Notes under the pieces: model-generated
Seen by the model: the letters and a program-made list of their open reading frames with translations, nothing else
Databases searched by the model: none
What the model was told of the DNA's origin: nothing
Translations under genes and position numbers: made by a program
Part shown: positions 45,663 to 54,946 of the stretch, one piece after another
How positions within the stretch are numbered: position 1 is the stretch's first letter
Layout of the letters: each line of letters opens with the position of its first letter
Assembly: GCA_017551675.1 (NCBI GenBank)
Contig: JAFZLC010000007.1
Span: forward strand, 62,001-126,000
Direction of reading: 5' to 3'
Length of the DNA stretch: 64,000 bases
DNA from: Paludibacteraceae bacterium
GTDB lineage: Bacteria; Bacteroidota; Bacteroidia; Bacteroidales; Paludibacteraceae

Positions 45663-47042
45663 ATGGCACATTGGTATAAATATTTCATTCTGTTGCTTAT
45701 CCCAATCGTTTTCGGATGTGGTTCCAATTCCTCTGATAACACACAGGATGATACGGAGTACGTAGGTTTTCAAATCTCTAACGTGGGAGATATAAATGGA
45801 GATGGCATTCAAGATTCTGTCGTGTTAGAAATAACGACTGTTACAAATACGGGTTCTGTTGGTGGCGATGACTATCATGATAATGAAAACAGATGCGGTT
45901 TTTTATTTTCCCTTTATCTGGGTAAGGGGAACAATCAATATGAGCAGATAAAACAGTGCAATATACCCCTAGCGTCAACTGAAACTTCCATAACGATTCC
46001 AGAGAAAGGTAGATTAGTGATTGATATTGAAAATACTGTCTTCGAATACGCCTTCCGAAATAATGAACTGTATCTTGAGAAATATGCATGGTATAATGAG
46101 GGAGATCCTTATTTGGGCCTTGATTTTACAAAGGGTGAACTTAGGACGGAGTTGCTTTTAGATTCTTTTTTTTATACCACAATACCTATTCCTGAAGATA
46201 GACGCCCCACTCTCATGGAAACAACCATAGAGCGGTCGATGACATCGATGTTTATGGGGAAATATTTGTACTCTTATAACGAGGCGTTTTATGATTCGTT
46301 AACAAACACTTACAGACAGAAGTCGGATTCAATAAAAGAAGCGTATCGGCAGGAGTTAAATACTGTTAGAATGAGCATTATAGACAATGATACGTTGTTG
46401 AATATGAAGGGCGAGATGGGAGAATCCGCTAAGATAGGGATGTATTTTTTGAGGAAAGGATTGTCGCAAGAAGTATGTGAAGCGATAGAACGGGATTTCC
46501 TAAGATTGAATAGCAAATACTCTTATGCGTCATCGGGTGCTACCAGTTTTGAGGAGGCTTTTAATAAAAGCAAAGGAACTTGGGAAGAAGAGAATACCAT
46601 GGATGAAAATGGGAATTATCCAGGGCCAACACAGGGGGAGAGTAGTGAAATGTTCCTAATTAAACCTATTTATGAGAACGACCACCTTATCACTTATTTT
46701 TTTGAGTACTTTAGTGGCAATTGCAGGGATTGTTATTATTTATATGTCATCACATACGACAAGGAGACAGCTAAGTCGTTCAGTTGGGATATGATTCGAA
46801 AGAATGATGAATTTCTTGCTTTGTTGAAAGCATATATATTAGAGTCAAGGCCAGATATTAACGAGGAAAGAATCAAATATTCTGAATGTCCACCCTTTAT
46901 TGAAAATGATTCCTTGGGGATAACTTACCAGTATTATGAGATTACAGATGCCCATGTCGATGGTCGTCCGGGTGCAACCATCCCGCTTGACGAAGTAGAA
47001 CCGTTTCTGACGGAAGAGGGGAAACGATTTTTGCATAGGTGA
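45663..47042 (+). CDS. Lipoprotein with FG-GAP-like N-terminus, unknown function
   Basis: A 459-residue lipoprotein: signal with lipobox VFGC (Cys19). Residues about 37-175 start NVGDINGDGIQDSVVLEI, a calcium-binding FG-GAP-like motif, followed by beta-rich sequence (CGFLFSLYLGKGNNQY). About 205-300 is helical and includes YRQKSDSIKEAYRQEL. The C-terminal part (LITYFFEYFSGNCRDCYYLYVITYDK) contains a C-x2-C pair. I do not recognise the family. It is followed by the REP-like repeat pair rather than a terminator. Confidence 0.55.
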   Translation: MAHWYKYFILLLIPIVFGCGSNSSDNTQDDTEYVGFQISNVGDINGDGIQDSVVLEITTVTNTGSVGGDDYHDNENRCGFLFSLYLGKGNNQYEQIKQCNIPLASTETSITIPEKGRLVIDIENTVFEYAFRNNELYLEKYAWYNEGDPYLGLDFTKGELRTELLLDSFFYTTIPIPEDRRPTLMETTIERSMTSMFMGKYLYSYNEAFYDSLTNTYRQKSDSIKEAYRQELNTVRMSIIDNDTLLNMKGEMGESAKIGMYFLRKGLSQEVCEAIERDFLRLNSKYSYASSGATSFEEAFNKSKGTWEEENTMDENGNYPGPTQGESSEMFLIKPIYENDHLITYFFEYFSGNCRDCYYLYVITYDKETAKSFSWDMIRKNDEFLALLKAYILESRPDINEERIKYSECPPFIENDSLGITYQYYEITDAHVDGRPGATIPLDEVEPFLTEEGKRFLHR

Positions 47043-47075
47043 AAAAGTGTGGGAAGTATACTGAGATGCCCCAAT

Positions 47076-47160
47076 CCCGAAGGGATGCCACAACACAGAC
47101 AGGGGTGTTAACCCCTGGACGGAATGGGGGTGCGGCCGAGGAACCCCAAAGGGGTGATAC
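47076..47160 (+). repeat. REP-like palindromic repeat, left copy
   Basis: Contains short palindromes CCCGAAGGG, CAGGGGTGTTAACCCCTG (47100-47117) and ACCCCAAAGGGGT in series. The central 18-mer recurs in inverted orientation at 47277-47294. Base composition is far more GC-rich than the surroundings. Such GGGGTTAACCCC-containing arrays recur in Bacteroidetes genomes. This region and the right copy fill most of the 367-nt gap (47043-47409); no gene is present. Confidence 0.65.
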
Positions 47161-47234
47161 GAGAAGATAACAATACCATGTGGTACGGCATGGTTTATGC
47201 CTCCTGAATTGATCTCCAAATTAACAGATAATTG

Positions 47235-47333
47235 TGTCGTCCCTTCAGGACTCTAAAATTCTATACCTTGCCTAAACAGGGGTTAACACCCCTGCCTGTA
47301 ATATGTCGCCCCTTTGGGGCTGGTGGCGACACG
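47235..47333 (-). repeat. REP-like palindromic repeat, right copy (inverted)
   Basis: Reverse orientation of the left copy. CAGGGGTTAACACCCCTG (47277-47294) is the exact reverse complement of 47100-47117, flanked by GTCGTCCCTTCAGGAC and GTCGCCCCTTTGGGGC. The two copies are separated by about 75 nt of ordinary AT-rich DNA, giving a REPIN-like arrangement. Confidence 0.65.
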
Positions 47334-47360
47334 TTATGGATGGGGAAATACCCACACAAA

Positions 47361-47390
47361 AAAGGCGTTCAGAAACTGAACGCCCTTTGT
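47361..47390. terminator. Intrinsic terminator after fabD
   Basis: Perfect 9-bp stem GGCGTTCAG (47364-47372) / CTGAACGCC (47376-47384) with loop AAA. On the minus strand it is followed by a seven-T run, so it serves fabD; the plus strand has only a short T-run. Confidence 0.85.
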
Positions 47391-47409
47391 ATCTTATATT
47401 TGCGGAATC

Positions 47410-48303
47410 TTAATTAACCCCATTCACCGCAATCTCCGGTTCTATCCCTTTCGTGATTTTCTTAATCATTCCTTGAAGAACAGCTCCTGGTCCTACCTCT
47501 GTGAATGAAGTGGCTCCTGCTGCTATCATGTTCTGAACGGATTGTGTCCACTTAACTGGAGCAGTCAGTTGCTTGATGAGATTCTTCTTGATGACTTCAG
47601 GGTCGGTTTCTCCCTGAGTGGTGACGTTTTGGTATATCGGACACTTAGGAGTCTTGAATTGAGTAGCTTGAATAGCTGCTTCCAATTCAACTTTCGCAGG
47701 TTCCATCAATGGAGAGTGAAATGCACCTCCCACCACTAATTTGAGAGCTCGCTTAGCTCCTGCTTCTGTCATTAACTGACAAGCTTTGTCTATTCCTTCG
47801 ATTGTTCCTGATATCACCAATTGACCAGGACAGTTGTAGTTGGCTGGTACCACAACTTCATCTTTTATGATAGCACAAATCTCTTCTACTTTTTCGTCTG
47901 GTAACCCAAGGATGGCAGCCATGGTTGATGGTTGCTTCTCACATGCTTTCTGCATAGCCATTGCTCTTTTGGAAACCAATACCAAGCCGTCTTTGAAATC
48001 AATGGCACCACTGGCTACTAGTGCGGAAAATTCTCCTAATGAGTGTCCAGCCACCATGTCGGGCTGAAAATCATTACCCAATGATTTAGCTAATAAAACA
48101 GAGTGAAGAAATACTGCAGGTTGTGTTACTTTTGTTTGTTTTAGGTCTTCAGCACTTCCTTCAAACATCACGTCTGTGATGCGGAAACCTAAGATGTCGT
48201 TTGCTTGTTCCAATAGCTCCTTTGCCATTGGCAAATTGTCGTACAAATCTTTGGCCATTCCTGTGAATTGAGAACCTTGGCCGGGGAAAACAAATGCTTT
48301 CAT
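47410..48303 (-). CDS. fabD: Malonyl-CoA:ACP transacylase
   Basis: Loads malonate from CoA onto acyl carrier protein to start fatty-acid elongation. The 297-residue protein has FPGQGSQ (6-12), nucleophile S88 in GHSLG (86-90), and H196 in GAFHSPLM; the arginine R113 follows in VSKRAM, as expected for malonyl binding. It is last on a minus-strand run (DUF4783, nadC, nuclease, fabD) but is 75 nt from the gene before it, with a palindrome in between, so it may have its own control. Confidence 0.95.
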   Translation of the reverse strand: MKAFVFPGQGSQFTGMAKDLYDNLPMAKELLEQANDILGFRITDVMFEGSAEDLKQTKVTQPAVFLHSVLLAKSLGNDFQPDMVAGHSLGEFSALVASGAIDFKDGLVLVSKRAMAMQKACEKQPSTMAAILGLPDEKVEEICAIIKDEVVVPANYNCPGQLVISGTIEGIDKACQLMTEAGAKRALKLVVGGAFHSPLMEPAKVELEAAIQATQFKTPKCPIYQNVTTQGETDPEVIKKNLIKQLTAPVKWTQSVQNMIAAGATSFTEVGPGAVLQGMIKKITKGIEPEIAVNGVN

Positions 48304-48324
48304 ATTTTACTGTTTTGTTTAAAT

Positions 48325-48345
48325 GGTGAATTGATAGAATTCACC
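48325..48345 (-). promoter_or_regulatory. Palindromic 5' element upstream of fabD
   Basis: A perfect palindrome: arms GGTGAATT and AATTCACC around a 5-nt centre (CTATC on the minus strand), 22 nt upstream of the fabD start. The same element precedes the glycosyltransferase (61450-61471), and a half copy precedes pfk. It could be a 5'-UTR hairpin or a protein-binding site. No TAnnTTTG box is seen in the gap. Confidence 0.5.
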
Positions 48346-48378
48346 TTTACTCATGAATGCAACTTCATGAGGTTTAGG

Positions 48379-49290
48379 TTATTGGTTATTGTACTTGTTA
48401 TTTATGTAAATGAATTTTTTCCAAGCGTCTACATTGATCTGGCTTTCTAACTCAGATTGTCTTTCTTTCGGAAGATTATGAAAGAAATCGATGCCAGTCT
48501 CTTCCTCTATTTTGTCAACTGTGACAGCATAGTCGAAGATGCTTCCGTGTGCTCCTTCGTGAGGAACGATAAAACCAATCATTTTCTCTTTTCCTTTGTA
48601 AGAGAAATCGTAGACGATTTTGTAAAAATATTTTGGAATTGTAATCTTGCTATTCTCTTTCTCACCTCGGTTGTTGGTGTAGCTAATCTTCTCACAGTCC
48701 TTGGAGAGAATAGGCCCTGTGACCACATACACAGTGCTAAACACCTGTGCCCAATGACGAACTTGCATCTCAAGCGTGTTCCAGATACCCGCATTGAATT
48801 TCTGTTTCTGCGGAGAAATGTTGCTTGTATAGAAACACTCCGTCATGGCTGTGTTATCAAACTTCATGTCAGCCGCAGGAGCAAGATGACCTCTTGTGTA
48901 ACCACATTGCCTGTATTCGTAGGGATGAGCCGACTCGGTAGTAACGATAGGGTCTTCTTCGAAAGTGCCTTTTCGTTGTAGTTTGCCCTTTGTCTCTTCT
49001 CTTGTCAACTCATAGCCTACCCATTCCGATTGTTCATCCTCTTCAGAATAGGAGAACGAATAATTTTCATGGTGATATAGCTTTCCTTTTTTTGTGGAGT
49101 GAGTATAAATGACATCTCCTTTTTGCGTTTGAGTGACGTTTTGCGAAAAGGTTTGCTCATTTTGATTCGTTGTTGTTTGTTGGTATAAAGAGACATTCTC
49201 GTTTTGTTGAGATTGTTGAGAATTATCTTTTATGCCTGTGCAACCGCATAAAAGGAGAGAAGCAATGAGTATGTTTAATGGAATTCTCAT
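48379..49290 (-). CDS. DNA/RNA non-specific endonuclease (NUC1 family) lipoprotein
   Basis: A 303-residue exported nuclease: lipobox LCGC with Cys17, a Gln/Asn-rich spacer to about 55, then the nuclease domain. The catalytic segment is TRGHLAPAAD (132-141) with general base H135; N166 (FNAGIW) would bind magnesium and E173 follows. Enzymes of this family degrade RNA and DNA outside the cytoplasm. In the motif the usual Asp before RGH is Thr. It overlaps nadC by 4 nt (ATGA), so the two are translationally coupled despite unrelated roles. Confidence 0.88.
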   Translation of the reverse strand: MRIPLNILIASLLLCGCTGIKDNSQQSQQNENVSLYQQTTTNQNEQTFSQNVTQTQKGDVIYTHSTKKGKLYHHENYSFSYSEEDEQSEWVGYELTREETKGKLQRKGTFEEDPIVTTESAHPYEYRQCGYTRGHLAPAADMKFDNTAMTECFYTSNISPQKQKFNAGIWNTLEMQVRHWAQVFSTVYVVTGPILSKDCEKISYTNNRGEKENSKITIPKYFYKIVYDFSYKGKEKMIGFIVPHEGAHGSIFDYAVTVDKIEEETGIDFFHNLPKERQSELESQINVDAWKKFIYINNKYNNQ

Positions 49291-50138
49291 TTTACAGCTT
49301 TTAGACTCATGTCTAATCCTTTGACAGAGTGGGTGAGTGCTCCTACAGAGATGTAATCAACGCCACATTCAGCATAGCTGCGAAGTGTGTCGAAAGTGAT
49401 ACCACCAGATGATTCTGTCTCAAATCTGTGGTTGATGCGGCGAACAGCCTCTTTGGTGTCGGCTGTGCTGAAATTGTCTAGCATGATACGATCCACGCCA
49501 CCGATTTGTAGCACCTCTTCCAATTCGTCAAAATTACGAACTTCAATCTCTATCTTAAGGTTCTTGCCTTTCTCTTTCAAATACTCTTTTGCTTTGTTGA
49601 TGGCATTTTTGATGCCTCCAGCAAAGTCGATATGATTGTCTTTGAGTAGAATCATGTCGAAGAGACCGATACGATGGTTTACACCACCACCGATCTTTAC
49701 TGCTTGTTTCTCAAGGATTCGAAGTCCTGGAGTTGTTTTTCTTGTATCGAGCACTTTTGTATGAAGACCGTCGAGCAGGCGAGCATAACGGTTCGTTTGT
49801 GTGGCGATACCGCTCATGCGTTGCATGATGTTCAATACAATACGCTCTGTTTGAAGTAAAGATTGCTCTTTGCCAGTTACATAGAATGCAATGTCGCCTT
49901 TCTTCACTTGTGTGCCATCATTGAGTAGCACCTCCACCTGCATGTCAGGGTCGAATTTGTGAAACACCTTTTTGGCAATTTCAACGCCAGCCAAGATACC
50001 ATCTTCTTTGATGAGCAATTTGGCTTTCCCTATTTTGTCAGATGGAATGCAACATAATGTCGTATGATCTCCGTCTCCTATATCTTCAGCAAATGCTAAA
50101 TCAAGGAGGTCTTCTATTAAATCATTTTCGTTTCTCAT
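49287..50138 (-). CDS. nadC: Nicotinate-nucleotide pyrophosphorylase (carboxylating)
   Basis: Converts quinolinate and PRPP to nicotinate mononucleotide in NAD synthesis. The 283-residue sequence has the early EDIGDGDHTT, ERIVLNIMQRMSGIAT, DTRKTTPGLRILEKQAVKIGGGVNHRIGLFDMILLKDNH and the C-terminal ESSGGITFDTLRSYAECGVDYISVGALTHS, all typical. nadA and nadB are not in the window. It lies 19 nt after a DUF4783 gene, a common pairing in this phylum. Confidence 0.96.
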   Translation of the reverse strand: MRNENDLIEDLLDLAFAEDIGDGDHTTLCCIPSDKIGKAKLLIKEDGILAGVEIAKKVFHKFDPDMQVEVLLNDGTQVKKGDIAFYVTGKEQSLLQTERIVLNIMQRMSGIATQTNRYARLLDGLHTKVLDTRKTTPGLRILEKQAVKIGGGVNHRIGLFDMILLKDNHIDFAGGIKNAINKAKEYLKEKGKNLKIEIEVRNFDELEEVLQIGGVDRIMLDNFSTADTKEAVRRINHRFETESSGGITFDTLRSYAECGVDYISVGALTHSVKGLDMSLKAVK

Positions 50139-50157
50139 ATATTTTCGGGTAAAATAC

Positions 50158-50544
50158 TTACTTCTGTTGTGTGATTTTTACTTGGTATATAAGATCTTTG
50201 TTCGAATCCTTTTGTGTGAGAATGAACAAAGTGTACTCGCCACTGCTAGTATACAGTTTTCCAAGTATGATGGCTGATTTGCCTTTTTCTGTTTTATTTG
50301 TTAGTGAATAATTCGTAGGTCTATTTTTGCGGAAAAACTCGTTAAGTAAAGTCTTTGCATGATCCCTATCGCATGAGTTGGAGTTCTTTTCGATCGTAAT
50401 ATCAACACTATTATTTAAGTATGATTCGATTTTAGAAATGTTTCCACTCGCAAAAGCTTGCGTTATTTCCGTAGGATTGGCGTGCAGACTAAAGCCTAAA
50501 AACGAGGTGACCAAAGAAAGTACAGCAATTTTTATATTCCTCAT
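50158..50544 (-). CDS. DUF4783 family secreted protein
   Basis: A 128-residue exported protein: signal peptide MRNIKIAVLSLVTSFLGFSLHA, then a small NTF2-like alpha+beta domain (ITQAFASGNISKIESYLNNSVDITIE, LLNEFFRKNRP, GEYTLFILTQKDSNKDLIYQVKI). The DUF4783 family is found in Bacteroidetes, often next to nadC, as here. Its function is unknown. It is the first gene of the nadC operon. Confidence 0.8.
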   Translation of the reverse strand: MRNIKIAVLSLVTSFLGFSLHANPTEITQAFASGNISKIESYLNNSVDITIEKNSNSCDRDHAKTLLNEFFRKNRPTNYSLTNKTEKGKSAIILGKLYTSSGEYTLFILTQKDSNKDLIYQVKITQQK

Positions 50545-50590
50545 AACGTATTCTCAATTAATAGTTTTATGCCACTACAAAATTTATCTG

Positions 50591-50598
50591 CAAAAATA
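50591..50598 (-). promoter_or_regulatory. Candidate -7 box of the DUF4783-nadC operon
   Basis: TATTTTTG on the minus strand, 47 nt upstream of the DUF4783 start. No clear -33 box. It is close to, and divergent from, the rlmH box at 50623. Confidence 0.45.
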
Positions 50599-50622
50599 AT
50601 GCAAAAAATCGCTTTTTGTTAC

Positions 50623-50630
50623 TATTTTTG
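50623..50630 (+). promoter_or_regulatory. Candidate -7 box of rlmH
   Basis: TATTTTTG, matching TAnnTTTG, 19 nt before the rlmH ATG at 50649. The -33 position has no TTTG. Confidence 0.45.
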
Positions 50631-50648
50631 TAGTAAATGTTGTTTAGC

Positions 50649-51122
50649 ATGAAAATTACACTCATAACCGTTGGCAAAACTAATAATTTAAATTTTAAAA
50701 ATGCAATAACTGAGTATCAAAAGCGTTTAAAATTTTATATTTCCTTCGAAATAGAGGAACTGCCCGACATAAAAAATACGAAAAATCTGACAGAAGAGGT
50801 TCAAAAACAAAAAGAAGGCGAAATGCTACTCAAGTCTTTTCAGGAGAGTGATGAGGTTATTTTATTGGATGATAAGGGTGTGGAGTACACCTCTGTTGCT
50901 TTTTCCTCCTTCATAGAGAAGAAATCCGTGGCGGGTTTGAAACGTTTGGTCTTTGTTGTGGGTGGTCCTTATGGCTTTTCTCAGGATGTCTATGCCAGAG
51001 CCAATGGTAAGGTATCTTTGTCTAAAATGACATTTTCGCATCAAATGGTGAGACTTATATTTGTAGAACAGCTCTATCGCGCTATGACAATACTGCAAGG
51101 AGAACCCTATCATCATGAGTGA
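50649..51122 (+). CDS. rlmH: 23S rRNA (pseudouridine1915-N3)-methyltransferase
   Basis: A 157-residue SPOUT-fold methyltransferase that modifies helix 69 of 23S rRNA. It begins MKITLITVGKT at ATG 50649; an in-frame ATG at 50637 adds four residues and is less likely. The knotted SAM-binding region LVFVVGGPYGFSQDV and the C-terminal LSKMTFSHQMVRLIFVEQLYRAMTILQGEPYHHE are diagnostic. It is divergent from the DUF4783-nadC operon. Confidence 0.96.
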   Translation: MKITLITVGKTNNLNFKNAITEYQKRLKFYISFEIEELPDIKNTKNLTEEVQKQKEGEMLLKSFQESDEVILLDDKGVEYTSVAFSSFIEKKSVAGLKRLVFVVGGPYGFSQDVYARANGKVSLSKMTFSHQMVRLIFVEQLYRAMTILQGEPYHHE

Positions 51123-51166
51123 TTTTGCTCTGATTTTATGGGGTTTTTGGCACGTTATTTGCTCTG

Positions 51167-54100
51167 ATGTTAACAAATGATTGGCATATAAAAGTGAAAA
51201 GAACATTCCGGTATTTTCGGTTGAAACTTGTTAGAAAGATAACCTCTTTCAAGAGAGGCGTTATCTTTACATCTCTTTTTTATTTGCTCGTTTTCGGACT
51301 TCTTTTTTTCATTTTTGAAAATCTCTTCTATTCTACTTCTGTTTTTCAGGTTAATCAAGAGGAATTTTACAAAACTTTACAGGAGAAGGAGACTTATGCC
51401 GAGGAGACAATTAGTCGTATAAAAGAGGTGCTTGGAAACGAGGATATCACGGCACTTTATCAGATGAAAGAACTGTATGAAGAGTCGGAGAGGAGAGAGG
51501 TGTCATTTCATATCTATCAAGGAGATCAATTGGAGTTCTGGACAAGTAATGATATCGCTTTGCAGGGCGTTTCTGATTTTAATTTTGCCAGTGAATTTTA
51601 TTATGTGACGGATAATGCTCATGTGGTGGTTCTTCAATCATTCTTTCGTGAATACAGGTGCGTCGCCTTAATAAAAATAAAAGATAACATCTTCCCTCGA
51701 AAAAATAGTCTGAACAATCATTATGCGGAAGATTTTCACTTGCCGGGCTCTGTCATCATCTCTTCTGAAAAAGGAACGGATGATGATGTCATCTCATTTT
51801 CATCGAAAGAGGGGAATTATCTTTTCTCATTGTCAAACACCACGATTCATCACGAAAATAATGTCTATTTGGTATTGTCCATTATCTGTTGGTTAGTCGT
51901 TCTGTTTTCGTTCCTTCTCATTCTTAATGCTTGCCTGACGTATGTGGAAAAATGGCATCCTTCAAGATACAAGCTTGTTATGATTGGAAGCTTTTTGGCT
52001 TGGTTCTTAGTCATCTTCTTAATCTCCTTTTTCCAATACCCTACGCTATGGTTCGAAAACGACTTTATGGCAACAATGTCCTATCATTCTACGTTTGCCC
52101 CTACCATATCACACCTGTTTATTTATGCTATATTCTTGTATGGATTGTTGTACCTATATCGAAATAGAATCCCTAGCAAGGTGATTAACCCTGACACCAT
52201 GCCTCCTTTGTATGCGAGAATGATGATTCTGATATTGAAGACAATCACCTTCTTGTTGCTGATTTATATATTTGAGCTCATCAAAGACTTGGTATACCAT
52301 TCTAATATGAACGTTGCTGTCTCCTTTATTCAGGAGGTGCGTGTAGAGACGTTCTTGCTACTGCTTTTGGAATTGGTGGGTGTATATCTCTACTATTGGT
52401 TCGTCTCTCGTGTGAAAAAATTCTATCAAGACAAGCGAAACACGAGGACAATCGTTTACATCCATTTGATTCTGACTGTCGCATGTGTGTGCTTTTATGC
52501 TTTATGGGGATCATGGCTCGAGGTTGTCTTGTTTCTCCTTGTCTCTTGTGTGATCCTGTTCATCGACTTGTATGAAACCTATTATCCTATCAGTGGATTC
52601 CTCTATTCTGCTCCGATTTCCTTTATCTTCATCAATTTGATAGTCGGTTTGTCATACCACTATTCGACATTGAAAATGGAATCGCAATACAAGCAAATGG
52701 CGAATCAGATTAGTGTAGATAATTGTGTTTATCAGGATGAAATAGCGGAGTCGATCTTGAAAGATAAAAATCTATTTCTCATAACAGATTCACGTCTAAT
52801 ACGATGGGTGCGATTGAACAGTTCGGAGACGGAGGATTTGGTGGAAACTTATTTGTGGGATGCCTACTTCAAAATCTTTGAAGACAAATATGATTTCGAA
52901 GTTCAGATTTGTTCGCCAACAGATTCGTTGTATCTGCGGAAACCTAATTTCGAGAAAGCTGTTTATGCAGATTTCAATTCAATTGCTCCGATGATGAGGC
53001 AACTGGATGTGACTAGGTTCTATGCCAATCAAAATGAGAAGTTGGCCATCTCTTACTTGGGATATGTGCAGATGGATTCGATTTCTGTTTATTTGAAGTT
53101 TTATCGTAAAACCACCTATGATAGGGTGAGCTTGTTGGAGCAATCCATCCGTCAAACAAAGGTCTTCGAAAATCTTTCAAAAGCTAAATACCTAAATGGC
53201 GAATTGAGTTATTCGGATGGAGAATTCCATTATCCAATCTTTATGTCATGGCTTAATCCAGAGGAAAATGATTCGGAGGATTACCAAATCTTCTTGAATT
53301 ATTACACTCATTATGTTCATGTGTTCGATTCGGGTAAAAGTGTAGCGGTCGTGAGTGTGCCGGAACGAAAAAGCTATATATACGTGATTTTAACCACCTA
53401 CCTGTTTGCAGCGTATGTGCTAACCGCAATTATCTATTTCTCGTTAAGGGAGATTCGGAAAAACTTGATGAAGAAAAACAAATCGCTGTTGACGCGGATG
53501 CAGTTGTTGTTCGTCATTCCGATTATCTCTGCCTTTATGGTCCTTGCAGTTGCTACTTTCCCATTCTTTATGGATCAATACGAGAAATCCCAGTTCTCGG
53601 AGATAAAAGAGAATGCCATTGCAGTTCAGCAGAATGTGCAAGCTGTGGTTGGACTGTCAGACAACTTGTCGGATCAGAGGATGACATTGTTCAGTAAGAT
53701 AAAGGAACTCTCCAATCTGTTTCAATTAGATGTGGTGTTGTACGACGTGAATGGACGTCTACAAGCCTCTTCTCGTCCGTTGGTGATGTATGCGGATAAA
53801 CGACAGTCGCATCTGGTATATCCAGTGATTAAATTCCAAACCTTACCAGAACTGTTTAGGAAGGAGACGGTCCGTTCCATCGATTGCTATTCTCATTATG
53901 TGAAGGCATATAACTTACAAAATAAATGTGTCGGTTATATTCGTTTGATGTCTCATAAAGCCTACTATCAGGTTCAAAATGAGATATTTAACATCCTTGT
54001 TGTGGTGGTAGATATCTATATGTTTATCTCTATCATCTCTATTTTTATTATATGGTTACTAAATAAAAGGACAACTAAGCCGTTAGTATTATTGTCAGAG

Positions 54101-54931
54101 CGATTCACGCAGGTCAGACTGACGGGTGAAAATTCATTGATTGATTATCAAGAGAATGATGAGATTGGTGATTTGGTTAAACAATATAATAAAATGGTGC
54201 TGGAGTTGCAGGATAGTGCTGACCGGTTGGCCCGATCTGAGCGTGAATTTGCATGGCGTGAGATGGCTCGTCGTATAGCCCACGAGATAAAGAATCCACT
54301 GACGCCGATGAAGTTGAGCGTGCAGCAATGTATGCGGAAAAGAGTGCTGGATCCGGATAATTTTGATGAGTATTTTCAGAAGACCTCTAAAATATTAATC
54401 GATCAGATTGATAATTTATCCAATATTGCTTCTGAATTTTCCTCTTTTGCCAAAGCTTCTGAAGCACGTTATTCAGCAGTGGATATTGTGGACAAATTAC
54501 AGTCGACCGTAGAGCTCTTTGCCAATAATTCGGAGGATGTCTCATTCCATTTGAATTTAAATGGATACGAGCATGAATTCATCTGGATGGATGATAAACA
54601 GTTGTTGCAGATATTCAATAATTTGTTTAGAAATGCAATTCAGTCGATACCATCCAATCGAGAAGGTCGTGTTGATGTCTCTTTTTATGAAAAAGAAGAT
54701 TCTGCATTTGTCGAGATAACAGATAATGGATGTGGTATTTCTCCGGAAAATAGAGCAAAAATGTTCCAACCAAATTTCACCACAAAAACGAGCGGAATGG
54801 GATTAGGACTTGCCATTGTAAAGAATATTTTATTGTCGTCAGGCGGAGACATTTGGTTTGATTCGGAATTGAATAAAGGAACTACTTTTTTTGTGAAGAT
54901 TCCGATTTATCAGGCGAAAGATATCGAATAA
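51167..54931 (+). CDS. Orphan NtrY-like membrane sensor histidine kinase
   Basis: A very large (1254-residue) sensor kinase. TM segment about 32-52, an extracytoplasmic domain to about 225, then a cluster of membrane helices (about 230-510), another extracytoplasmic region (about 515-735), two more helices (about 740-765 and 778-800), a third sensing region, and a helix near 945-965 leading into HAMP (about 965-1020). The H-box ARRIAHEIKNPLTPMKL holds H1039, followed by the ATPase N-box NLFRNAIQSIP, DNGCGIS and GMGLGLAIVKN. The H-box 'HEIKNPLTP' is NtrY-like. No response regulator lies nearby, so its partner is unknown. Confidence 0.88.
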   Translation: MLTNDWHIKVKRTFRYFRLKLVRKITSFKRGVIFTSLFYLLVFGLLFFIFENLFYSTSVFQVNQEEFYKTLQEKETYAEETISRIKEVLGNEDITALYQMKELYEESERREVSFHIYQGDQLEFWTSNDIALQGVSDFNFASEFYYVTDNAHVVVLQSFFREYRCVALIKIKDNIFPRKNSLNNHYAEDFHLPGSVIISSEKGTDDDVISFSSKEGNYLFSLSNTTIHHENNVYLVLSIICWLVVLFSFLLILNACLTYVEKWHPSRYKLVMIGSFLAWFLVIFLISFFQYPTLWFENDFMATMSYHSTFAPTISHLFIYAIFLYGLLYLYRNRIPSKVINPDTMPPLYARMMILILKTITFLLLIYIFELIKDLVYHSNMNVAVSFIQEVRVETFLLLLLELVGVYLYYWFVSRVKKFYQDKRNTRTIVYIHLILTVACVCFYALWGSWLEVVLFLLVSCVILFIDLYETYYPISGFLYSAPISFIFINLIVGLSYHYSTLKMESQYKQMANQISVDNCVYQDEIAESILKDKNLFLITDSRLIRWVRLNSSETEDLVETYLWDAYFKIFEDKYDFEVQICSPTDSLYLRKPNFEKAVYADFNSIAPMMRQLDVTRFYANQNEKLAISYLGYVQMDSISVYLKFYRKTTYDRVSLLEQSIRQTKVFENLSKAKYLNGELSYSDGEFHYPIFMSWLNPEENDSEDYQIFLNYYTHYVHVFDSGKSVAVVSVPERKSYIYVILTTYLFAAYVLTAIIYFSLREIRKNLMKKNKSLLTRMQLLFVIPIISAFMVLAVATFPFFMDQYEKSQFSEIKENAIAVQQNVQAVVGLSDNLSDQRMTLFSKIKELSNLFQLDVVLYDVNGRLQASSRPLVMYADKRQSHLVYPVIKFQTLPELFRKETVRSIDCYSHYVKAYNLQNKCVGYIRLMSHKAYYQVQNEIFNILVVVVDIYMFISIISIFIIWLLNKRTTKPLVLLSERFTQVRLTGENSLIDYQENDEIGDLVKQYNKMVLELQDSADRLARSEREFAWREMARRIAHEIKNPLTPMKLSVQQCMRKRVLDPDNFDEYFQKTSKILIDQIDNLSNIASEFSSFAKASEARYSAVDIVDKLQSTVELFANNSEDVSFHLNLNGYEHEFIWMDDKQLLQIFNNLFRNAIQSIPSNREGRVDVSFYEKEDSAFVEITDNGCGISPENRAKMFQPNFTTKTSGMGLGLAIVKNILLSSGGDIWFDSELNKGTTFFVKIPIYQAKDIE

Positions 54932-54946
54932 AGGAAAGAAAAATGT

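Noticed and set aside
46845-47219. Open frame on the minus strand, and one on the plus strand at 47232-47417
   Set aside because: Both are made largely of the REP-like repeats and show no protein family features.
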